From NCBI GenBank assembly GCA_947169835.1, contig CAMVRH010000018.1, forward strand, positions 1 through 11,201: DNA of 11,201 nucleotides, given 5' to 3'. Shown piece after piece: positions 1 to 6,812 of the stretch. The first letter of the stretch is position 1, and every line of letters starts with the position of its first letter. Source of the stretch: an uncultured Lachnospira sp. Its GTDB lineage: Bacteria; Bacillota; Clostridia; Lachnospirales; Lachnospiraceae. The notes under the pieces were generated by a model. That model made no database searches. It had not been told where the DNA came from and saw nothing but the letters and a program-made list of their open reading frames with translations. Both the position numbers and the translations under genes were made by a program.

Positions 1-738
1 GCAATATACTTCAATTTCTGTTTTGCTTTTCGGAAGAACTAGTGTTTTTAACTTGCCATTTTTACAGAACAAAAAGTTTAGCTTTTTATTATTTTTTAGA
101 TTAAGCCTAGATAGTTTTTTGTTTTTACTACAATCTAATCTTTTTAGTTTTTTATTCTTTTTTAGATTGATGGATTTAATTGGAATATTATAAATATCTA
201 ATTCTTCTAGTTTTTTATTCTTCTTCAAATTAATAGTTTTTAATGGAGTATGATATATAGATAACTCTTTTAGTTTTTTATTCTTTTTCAGATTTAATTT
301 TTTTATTTTGGTTTTATAAAAAAATAACTCCTTTAACTCAATATTTTGTTTTAAATCTATTTTTTTTATATTTTTTAAATTTAATTCTAAACACTTTAAT
401 TTTTTATTCTTGCTCAAATCTAGTTTGCTTACCAATCCATAATTAATAATTAAATATTTAAGTTTTCGATTATTACTAACATCTAATGTCTTGAGAATCT
501 TACTAGAAATACAAATATAAGTAAGATTAATATTTTTTGATATATCTAAGACGTCTAGTTTATTTGAATTTATTGTTATATCCTTTAGATTGGGTAATTT
601 TGAAGTGTCTATTTTTTTTAAGTCTGAACAATCACAATCAATTTCATTTACATTATTACATCCCTCAAAGTTTAATGAATCAAGTCTTTTGGGGTCAAAA
701 ATAACTGCCTCTTTCATTTTTGGGGAGTTCTTAAATAG
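1..738 (-). repeat. 63-bp periodic tandem repeat encoding 21-residue LRR units
   Basis: The plus-strand motif AGTTTTTTATTCTT and close variants starts at 146, 209, 272, 335 and 398, exactly 63 bp apart. A further copy at 80 is offset by 66 bp and corresponds to a 22-residue unit. The DNA repeat is most regular between about 60 and 430 and decays toward 738, where only the protein period is still visible. This fits expansion by unequal recombination inside the gene. Confidence 0.8.
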
Positions 739-1224
739 GAGACTATTGTATTTTCCCCTTAAAACACCAAGACCTTCTTTTGATGTATGGTTTTCTATAA
801 TAACATTACTAACTCCTTTTGATGCCCATATTTCATATACATTCATATTTTTAAATGTAATATTAGTAATTTGGCATTTTTTAAAGTAAAAGTTTAATGC
901 TCGTTTAGAGGAACTACCTACAATAGTAATATTTTTTGATTTTGTATTATAAATATTTATATCATCAACCTTGCAGTTATCAATTAATAATTCTAGCCCT
1001 TTAAAATTAACCACACCAGTTAAATCCAAACTTACTATCTCCTCTGTTAATTTTCCATTTTTTATTGTAAATTGCTTTTTTAAAGAATTCCTGAAGTTGG
1101 TATCAGGAAAGTTTTTTTCATTAACTTCTACGCTTTTGATTTTTCCTTTAGTTTTTAAACTAAACCCCAAAGGAAAACTAAATGTTAATGTGATTATTAA
1201 TAGTACTGCTAATAGTTTTTTCAT
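1..1224 (-). CDS. Secreted leucine-rich-repeat protein, 5' part only (3' end lies beyond the left edge)
   Basis: Reading the minus strand from the ATG at 1224 gives 408 codons without a stop, open to the window edge. The start follows AAAGGAG (1232-1238) with a 7-nt spacer. Residues 1 to about 22 (MKKLLAVLLIITLTFSF...) form a signal peptide with no lipobox cysteine, so the protein is probably exported. Residues 38-48 (NFPDTNFRNSL) match the NFPDxxFR module that commonly opens clostridial secreted LRR proteins. From residue 163 onward about 12 repeats of 21 residues (one of 22) begin at 163, 184, 205, 226, 247, 268, 289, 310, 331, 352, 374 and 395, with pattern LDLSKNKKLKxLxL. Some repeats carry Cys at the LDCSxN position, as in internalin-J-type LRRs. 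Repeats after 289 are very lysine-rich (KKNKKLK). GC content is far below the neighbouring genes and ATA isoleucine codons are frequent. A C-terminal anchor or further domains would lie outside the window. Ligand unknown; an adhesin or polyanion-binding role is inference. Confidence 0.88.
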   Translation of the reverse strand, partial: MKKLLAVLLIITLTFSFPLGFSLKTKGKIKSVEVNEKNFPDTNFRNSLKKQFTIKNGKLTEEIVSLDLTGVVNFKGLELLIDNCKVDDINIYNTKSKNITIVGSSSKRALNFYFKKCQITNITFKNMNVYEIWASKGVSNVIIENHTSKEGLGVLRGKYNSLLFKNSPKMKEAVIFDPKRLDSLNFEGCNNVNEIDCDCSDLKKIDTSKLPNLKDITINSNKLDVLDISKNINLTYICISSKILKTLDVSNNRKLKYLIINYGLVSKLDLSKNKKLKCLELNLKNIKKIDLKQNIELKELFFYKTKIKKLNLKKNKKLKELSIYHTPLKTINLKKNKKLEELDIYNIPIKSINLKKNKKLKRLDCSKNKKLSRLNLKNNKKLNFLFCKNGKLKTLVLPKSKTEIEVYC

Positions 1225-1249
1225 ATTCTTTCTCCTTTAACTGACTAGT

Positions 1250-1255
1250 ATTATA
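1250..1255 (-). promoter_or_regulatory. Extended -10 promoter of the LRR gene
   Basis: On the minus strand TATAAT at 1255-1250 is preceded by TGT, giving TGnTATAAT, a consensus extended -10. No good -35 is seen 16-18 bp upstream (TCACTT is the best hexamer). The expected start is near 1243, giving a leader of under 20 nt before the ATG at 1224. A strong -10 with a poor -35 is typical of promoters helped by an activator; the direct repeats further upstream are candidates for its site. Confidence 0.6.
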
Positions 1256-1307
1256 ACACACTAACTGTAAGAAAGTGATAACTCAGTTAACTCTCTGCAG
1301 GTAGAGC

Positions 1308-1350
1308 GTAGGTAACCTGTAGGCAACCTGTAGGTAATTTGTAGGTAACT
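1308..1350. repeat. Four 11-bp direct repeats upstream of the LRR gene promoter
   Basis: The units are GTAGGTAACCT (1308-1318), GTAGGCAACCT (1319-1329), GTAGGTAATTT (1330-1340) and GTAGGTAACT (1341-1350, one base short). They are contiguous, head to tail, and close to one helical turn each, so equivalent bases fall on one DNA face. They lie about 65-105 bp upstream of the predicted LRR-gene start and just outside the gdhA terminator. An activator site is an inference; replication slippage alone could also create them. Confidence 0.65.
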
Positions 1351-1379
1351 ATCTCAAGCTAATCATTTATTCAAACAAT

Positions 1380-1417
1380 AAAAAAAGCCGAAACCCTTTA
1401 TGTATAAGGGTTTCGGC
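1380..1417 (-). terminator. Rho-independent terminator of gdhA
   Basis: GCCGAAACCCTT (1387-1398) pairs with AAGGGTTTCGGC (1406-1417), a 12-bp perfect stem with a 7-nt loop. On the minus strand it is followed by seven T residues. It begins 14 nt after the gdhA stop codon. The plus-strand side has only an interrupted T-run, so the main direction is minus. Confidence 0.93.
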
Positions 1418-1431
1418 ATATTGTTTTTATT

Positions 1432-2779
<1,348 letters not shown>

Positions 2780-2790
2780 TATGTATATAT

Positions 2791-2859
2791 GAATTAGCAA
2801 CTTCCTCACAACTAATTCAAGTTATCTACTCTCGTTGCGAAAAGCGTATACTCCGCAAC
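2791..2859 (-). promoter_or_regulatory. Structured 5' leader of gdhA with two stem-loops
   Basis: The predicted gdhA transcript starts near 2863 and has a leader of about 97 nt. Two inverted repeats fall inside it. GTTGCG/CGCAAC (arms 2834-2839 and 2854-2859) has a 14-nt loop. GAATTAG/CTAATTC (arms 2791-2797 and 2812-2818) also has a 14-nt loop, which contains GAGGAAG. Neither is followed by a T-run, so they are not terminators. A role in mRNA stability or translation control is inference. I do not recognise a known riboswitch. Confidence 0.4.
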
Positions 2860-2869
2860 AACTTCCAAC

Positions 2870-2898
2870 ATTATACTTGCAAACCTTAATTTTTTCAA
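2870..2898 (-). promoter_or_regulatory. Sigma-A promoter of gdhA
   Basis: On the minus strand TTGAAA (-35, 2898-2893) and TATAAT (-10, 2875-2870) are separated by exactly 17 bp. This is close to the housekeeping consensus and predicts strong expression starting near 2863. Confidence 0.85.
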
Positions 2899-2925
2899 CA
2901 AAAAAGTGTCTTTATCTTCATTTTT

Positions 2926-2961
2926 TTAAGTATATTAAGTGCGAACTTAATAATATTAAGT
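2926..2961. promoter_or_regulatory. Operator-like cluster of TTAAGT hexamers between divergent promoters
   Basis: TTAAGT occurs at 2926-2931, 2935-2940 and 2956-2961, and inverted (ACTTAA) at 2945-2950. Starts are 9, 10 and 11 bp apart. The middle pair forms a perfect 8-bp inverted repeat, TATTAAGT-GCGA-ACTTAATA (2933-2952). The cluster lies outside both core promoters, centred about 80 bp upstream of the gdhA start and about 60 bp upstream of the symporter start. It is therefore well placed for a dimeric regulator acting on both genes. The protein is not identifiable from sequence, and AT-rich DNA makes chance TTAA repeats more likely. Confidence 0.5.
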
Positions 2962-2966
2962 AAAAC

Positions 2967-2995
2967 TTGCTATTTAGCGCTTTATCAAGTAAAAT
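2967..2995 (+). promoter_or_regulatory. Sigma-A promoter of the sodium/proline symporter gene
   Basis: TTGCTA (-35, 2967-2972) and TAAAAT (-10, 2990-2995) are separated by 17 bp. Predicted start near 3002 gives a leader of about 95 nt. The -35 is only partly consensus, which fits a regulated promoter. Confidence 0.7.
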
Positions 2996-3009
2996 TATTA
3001 CTGTTGTGG

Positions 3010-3063
3010 CTCCATATTATATGGAGAGATCGTATGAAAACTAAATAATTCCTGGAGAGGAAT
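3010..3063 (+). promoter_or_regulatory. Leader of the symporter gene: two hairpins and a four-codon ORF
   Basis: CTCCATA-TTA-TATGGAG (3010-3026) is a perfect 7-bp hairpin. Its right arm overlaps GGAGAG (3023-3028), which stands 5 nt before ATGAAAACTAAATAA (3034-3048), a Met-Lys-Thr-Lys reading frame with its own ribosome binding site. The stop of this ORF runs into a second small hairpin, ATTCC/GGAAT (arms 3048-3052 and 3059-3063), whose loop repeats TGGAGA. The arrangement could couple leader translation to leader folding. No T-run follows, so transcription attenuation is unlikely. No known riboswitch class was recognised. Functional status is inference. Confidence 0.4.
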
Positions 3064-3097
3064 CCAAATATACTACTATTATTTTTAGGAGTATTAT

Positions 3098-4648
3098 ATG
3101 AATTCAGCAAATTTAACAATTCTAATCACTATCGTTTGTTATATGCTAATGACTATAATCGTAGGTTTGTATTTTTCTAATAAGAATAAAAATACAGGCG
3201 ACTTTTATTTGGGAGGAAGAAAGTTAGGACCTTTTGTAACAGCTATGAGTGCTGAAGCCTCAGATATGAGTGCTTGGCTTCTAATGGGACTTCCTGGTGT
3301 AGCATATATTTCAGGATGTGGAGAGGCTGTTTGGACAGTTATCGGATTGGGAGTTGGTACATATATCAACTGGTTAATCGTAGCCAAACGTTTGAGACTA
3401 TACTCAAACAAGATTGGTGCTATTACTATCCCGGATTTCTTCGCCAACAGATTCAGAGACAAATATGCACTTAAACTTATCTCTGCTTTAATCATTATCA
3501 TTTTCTTTGTACCATACACTGGTTCAGGATTTGCAGCATGTGGTAAGTTGTTTAAATCATTATTTGGCGTGGACTACCATGCAGCGATGATTATAAGTGC
3601 CGCTGTTATTATCATCTATACAACATTAGGTGGTTTCTTAGCAGCTTCTACTACTGACTTTGTTCAGGGTATCATTATGACAACAGCATTAGTTGCTATC
3701 GTTTTGTTTGGCGTTCACGAAATGCACGGCGAAGCAAACATTTATCATTCAGTTAAAGATATCCCAGGATATTTAAGTTTAACTCATATAACTGCAGATA
3801 TGAAAAAGGCCGGCATAGGATCAGCTGGTGGATTTGGAATAATTGCCATCATTTCTACTCTAGCTTGGGGACTTGGTTACTTCGGTATGCCTCACGTGCT
3901 ACTTAGATTTATGGCTATCAAAGATCCAAAGAAACTTAAGACTTCAAGAAGATTCGCAAGTGTTTGGGTATTTGTCTCAATGTTTATAGCAATCTTTATT
4001 GGTATCACAGGTCTTGCAATGTCAATCGCAGGAAAGATTGATTTCCTAGGAGCTGACGGTTCTGAAACTATTATCGTTGTGATTGCTAACTTGATGAGTA
4101 AATACGGTATCTTCTTTGCTATTGTAGCTGGTATAGTTTTAGCAGGTATCCTTGCTTCTACTATGTCTACTTCAGACTCACAACTACTTGCCGCTTCATC
4201 TAGTGTCTCAGAGAATATTCTAGATGGTGTGTTCGGCATTAAGTTGACTGAGGCAAAGAAAATGCTTATCGCAAGAGTAGCCGTTATCTGTATTGCAGTT
4301 ATCGGTGTTATTATTGCTTGGGATCCAAACAGTAGCGTATTCGAAATTGTATCATTCGCCTGGGGCGGATTTGGCGCTACATTTGGACCAGTAATGCTAG
4401 TATCACTATTCTGGAAGAGATCAAACAAATACGGTTGTATCGCCGGCATGGTTGTTGGTGCTATTACAATCTTCGTATGGAAGTTCTTAGTTAGACCTAA
4501 TGTTCCAGCATTAGACTTCTACGAATTACTTCCAGCTTTCATCCTAGCACTACTAACTATCATCATAGTAAGTATCGCAACACCTAAACCAGAGAAGGCT
4601 ATCGTGGATGAATTCAATAGTGTTAAAAAAGAAATGCATGCTAAATAA
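3098..4648 (+). CDS. putP: Sodium/proline symporter (SSS family, PutP type)
   Basis: The 516-residue protein matches E. coli PutP in length and in motifs along the whole chain. It imports proline (or a close analogue) with Na+ across the cytoplasmic membrane. Visible landmarks are YLGGRKLGPFVTAMSAEASDMSAW (37-60), which holds D56 of the first Na+-binding segment, GGFLAASTTDFVQ (178-190), WGLGYFGMPHVLLRFMA (257-273), MSTSDSQLL (356-364) with S357 and T358 equivalent to the known Na+ ligands in helix TM8, and SFAWGGFGATFGPV (419-432). About 13 membrane helices are expected, with a short charged C-terminus after residue 495. The start has AGGAG (3087-3091) 6 nt upstream. It is monocistronic, with its own promoter and terminator, and divergent from gdhA. 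Joint control with gdhA would make sense for amino-acid use. Proline is the best substrate guess from similarity; pantothenate-type relatives fit the motifs less well. Confidence 0.93.
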   Translation: MNSANLTILITIVCYMLMTIIVGLYFSNKNKNTGDFYLGGRKLGPFVTAMSAEASDMSAWLLMGLPGVAYISGCGEAVWTVIGLGVGTYINWLIVAKRLRLYSNKIGAITIPDFFANRFRDKYALKLISALIIIIFFVPYTGSGFAACGKLFKSLFGVDYHAAMIISAAVIIIYTTLGGFLAASTTDFVQGIIMTTALVAIVLFGVHEMHGEANIYHSVKDIPGYLSLTHITADMKKAGIGSAGGFGIIAIISTLAWGLGYFGMPHVLLRFMAIKDPKKLKTSRRFASVWVFVSMFIAIFIGITGLAMSIAGKIDFLGADGSETIIVVIANLMSKYGIFFAIVAGIVLAGILASTMSTSDSQLLAASSSVSENILDGVFGIKLTEAKKMLIARVAVICIAVIGVIIAWDPNSSVFEIVSFAWGGFGATFGPVMLVSLFWKRSNKYGCIAGMVVGAITIFVWKFLVRPNVPALDFYELLPAFILALLTIIIVSIATPKPEKAIVDEFNSVKKEMHAK

Positions 4649-4661
4649 ATCATAACAATAG

Positions 4662-4692
4662 AAAAGAGATGTCCATTTCGGACATCTCTTTT
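4662..4692. terminator. Bidirectional terminator between convergent putP and the LTA-synthase-like gene
   Basis: AAAAGAGATGTCC (4662-4674) pairs with GGACATCTCTTTT (4680-4692), a 13-bp stem with a 5-nt loop. On the plus strand the stem runs into nine T residues in all, on the minus strand into TTTTC. It starts 13 nt after the putP stop and lies 8 nt past the stop of the facing gene, so it can serve both. Confidence 0.9.
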
Positions 4693-4700
4693 TTTATTAT

Positions 4701-6755
4701 CTATTTTACTTTATAAAACTTATCTACTCTATTTTCCACATCATGTAAGTCATTGTACTGTGCTATATGATAATCATTCAATCGCTTATAGTATTTAGAC
4801 TTCTTATCAGTCGCCATAAATGATTTGCCATTCTTATCCAGGCATCCATAAAGTGAAACTACCGGAACATCTTTCATTATGTCACTAGCCATCTGTTGGT
4901 AACCTGACATCCCAAGCCCTGCTGTCTTTAGAACTAATTCCTCTAGGAAGTTAGAACTAATATCATATCCTTGCTTTTCTTCTATATCAAAGTTTGCCCA
5001 CAAGTAATATGAAGAAATACGTTTTCTCTGGTCATATGGTATTTGTTTTAATTTAAATGTCTTATCAATATCTGTAAAGAAAGAATCCTCTAGCTTAGGC
5101 TGATGATCACCAAAGAACAATACTACAGTCTTCTCATCTACTTTCTTGAAATAGTTAATTAGCTTCTTCGCCGAAGCATCCGAATGACTAATCAAATTCA
5201 TATATTCATTTGCTTCTTTTAGCGAACCTTTATATCCAAGTTTATAATCGCCTAAATCTTTTCCACTAAGGAAAGGACTGTGGTTTTGCATTGTAACGTT
5301 ATACATAAAGTATGGCTTCTTGCTAGTCTTTCTGTACTTCTTAAACTTTTCTATTACTTTTTCCACATCTGCATTGTCCGAGATAAATGTTCCACAAATC
5401 TCTGGGTCTTTGCCGAAGTCTTCCATTCCGTAGAAAGCATCAAAGCCAAAGTACTTGTATACTTTATCTCTGTTATAGTCTTCTTTTATAAACGGATGAA
5501 CCGCTTCTGCTTTGCCGATGCCCTGCTCTTTCAAGTTAGAAGCAAGCGATTCCATAGGCTCATGAATAAATGTAGTATATGAAGTAACGCCGTATGGTTC
5601 AAATGTCATAGTGTTTGAAGTTAGCGATTCAAACTCTGTCGAAACTGTTCCGCCGCCAAAGACAGGTGTGAACAATCTACCTGAAATAGTATTGTCCTTC
5701 AAAGAATGTAAGAAAGGAAGATTATCCTTATTAATGTTCAAATCACAAAGCATACTGTAATCTGTGAATGCTTCATTCATCACTACAATAACATTTGGTG
5801 TGTCACTATTTGTAGCTTTTGTACCCGGATATTTTTTTGCGAAGCCTTCTACTTTTGCTTTTGAGTAACCTGCCGGCTTATCGACTTTTATATCCTTAAT
5901 ACTCTTTAAAAATGAAATATAAAAACCGTTTGTTCTATAAGTTACTTGTGGTCTGTAGTATTTAACTTTTATCAACTTATCATAGTGATCTGAATTCCAA
6001 ATCCTTGTATAGCCAATCAAAATTAGCACAACTGCAAGTAGTGCTGCCACGACACGTAGCCACCAAAACTTAATCGGATTCCTATCTAGCTTTAATGCCC
6101 AAAGTGCAATAATAATTGCCATCATTGTGACAATAATCATTCTGAACACAAACACATACTTATATCCGCCCGCTACGCTAAGGCCTGTGTCTGCTGTTGT
6201 AAAGTCTACTGCTATAAATGCAGTACCTCTAAACTCTGTCACAAAGTAATTCACTACGCAAATGATATATGCCATAACATCTAGCACTATAATAGATATC
6301 TTAAAACTATTAGTGATTGCGTAAAGAATCAAGAAAAAAGTAACTAGAATAAGCATGTTAAAAACAAAATGGATAAATCTCATATGAATGAAATATCCAA
6401 ATATAACATCCATAGATCCTGTTGCGACAGAAAACTGAGTGTTAATAAAAATCATAAACACTGATAGTGCGCTGATTACTAATGTCGAGGTAACACTGCT
6501 CTTCTTTGTCTTCCCAAAATCGATATTTACAAATAATGAAAAAATGCCAAACAACCAAACCAAAACCATAATTATGATTCTAGAAACTTCAAATTTTGGT
6601 TCTCCTGTTTTATATGACAATCCCCAATCATAATAATACTTTTGAACAAAGAAATTTATCAAATAATAAGTAAACAATAGCGCTACCGCTACTTTTATTC
6701 CAAAGTATATTTTCCCTTTTTTAGTTGTGAGATCTTGTTTAAAATACTTAACCAT
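4701..6755 (-). CDS. LTA synthase family / MdoB-like phosphoglycerol transferase
   Basis: This is a polytopic membrane enzyme of the sulfatase (alkaline-phosphatase) fold. The family moves glycerol phosphate from phosphatidylglycerol onto teichoic-acid or glycan acceptors outside the membrane. Counted from the ATG at 6755 (684 residues), about seven hydrophobic helices lie between 17 and 249. The extracellular catalytic domain starts near 320. Expected metal and catalytic residues are present: E328 (VVMNEAF), nucleophile T370 (GGGTVSTEFE), H492 (QNHSPF), D550 and H551 (FFGDHQP). The acceptor-side motif HPFxxxxYNRxxVYxxxGFD (from H420) has Tyr where relatives usually have Trp. The start at 6755 is preferred because GGAGA lies 5 nt upstream; the earlier in-frame ATG at 6767 has no ribosome binding site. 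It is the last gene of the valS-side train, behind a hairpin. True lipoteichoic-acid synthase versus a related glycan-modifying enzyme cannot be decided here. Confidence 0.88.
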   Translation of the reverse strand: MVKYFKQDLTTKKGKIYFGIKVAVALLFTYYLINFFVQKYYYDWGLSYKTGEPKFEVSRIIIMVLVWLFGIFSLFVNIDFGKTKKSSVTSTLVISALSVFMIFINTQFSVATGSMDVIFGYFIHMRFIHFVFNMLILVTFFLILYAITNSFKISIIVLDVMAYIICVVNYFVTEFRGTAFIAVDFTTADTGLSVAGGYKYVFVFRMIIVTMMAIIIALWALKLDRNPIKFWWLRVVAALLAVVLILIGYTRIWNSDHYDKLIKVKYYRPQVTYRTNGFYISFLKSIKDIKVDKPAGYSKAKVEGFAKKYPGTKATNSDTPNVIVVMNEAFTDYSMLCDLNINKDNLPFLHSLKDNTISGRLFTPVFGGGTVSTEFESLTSNTMTFEPYGVTSYTTFIHEPMESLASNLKEQGIGKAEAVHPFIKEDYNRDKVYKYFGFDAFYGMEDFGKDPEICGTFISDNADVEKVIEKFKKYRKTSKKPYFMYNVTMQNHSPFLSGKDLGDYKLGYKGSLKEANEYMNLISHSDASAKKLINYFKKVDEKTVVLFFGDHQPKLEDSFFTDIDKTFKLKQIPYDQRKRISSYYLWANFDIEEKQGYDISSNFLEELVLKTAGLGMSGYQQMASDIMKDVPVVSLYGCLDKNGKSFMATDKKSKYYKRLNDYHIAQYNDLHDVENRVDKFYKVK

Positions 6756-6775
6756 TTTGTTCTCCATTTACTTAT

Positions 6776-6804
6776 AAAAGGAATTGCATTAAGCAATTCC
6801 TTTT
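6776..6804 (-). terminator. Terminator-like hairpin between the TPR gene and the LTA-synthase-like gene
   Basis: AAAAGGAATTGC (6776-6787) pairs with GCAATTCCTTTT (6793-6804), a 12-bp stem with loop ATTAA, starting 8 nt after the TPR stop. On the minus strand the stem ends in TTTTATAAG, a short T-run. Only 20 nt remain before the ATG at 6755, too few for a promoter plus leader. It probably acts as a partial terminator or an mRNA stabiliser that sets the level of the downstream gene. Confidence 0.65.
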
Positions 6805-6812
6805 AATGTTTT

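Noticed and set aside
60..430. Regular 63-bp repeats as a CRISPR array
   Set aside because: The repeats are contiguous and in frame with a leucine-rich-repeat protein. There are no unique spacers between short palindromic repeats and no cas genes.
590..1240. Plus-strand open frames at 590-889 and 971-1240
   Set aside because: They lie opposite the LRR gene, whose minus-strand frame has a signal peptide, a regular 21-residue repeat and a good ribosome site. The plus frames show low-complexity Phe/Leu/Ser-rich products only.
1302..1350. 11-bp repeats as LytTR-type response regulator sites
   Set aside because: The direct-repeat layout fits, but the units do not match the usual LytTR half-site well enough to name the regulator family.
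1399..1430. gdhA terminator acting on the plus strand
   Set aside because: The plus-strand T-run is interrupted (ATATTGTTTTTAT) and no plus-strand gene lies to the left.
3892..4449. 185-codon minus-strand open frame inside putP
   Set aside because: It is a long antisense frame caused by the codon pattern of a membrane protein. It has no ribosome site, and the putP frame matches its family along the full length.
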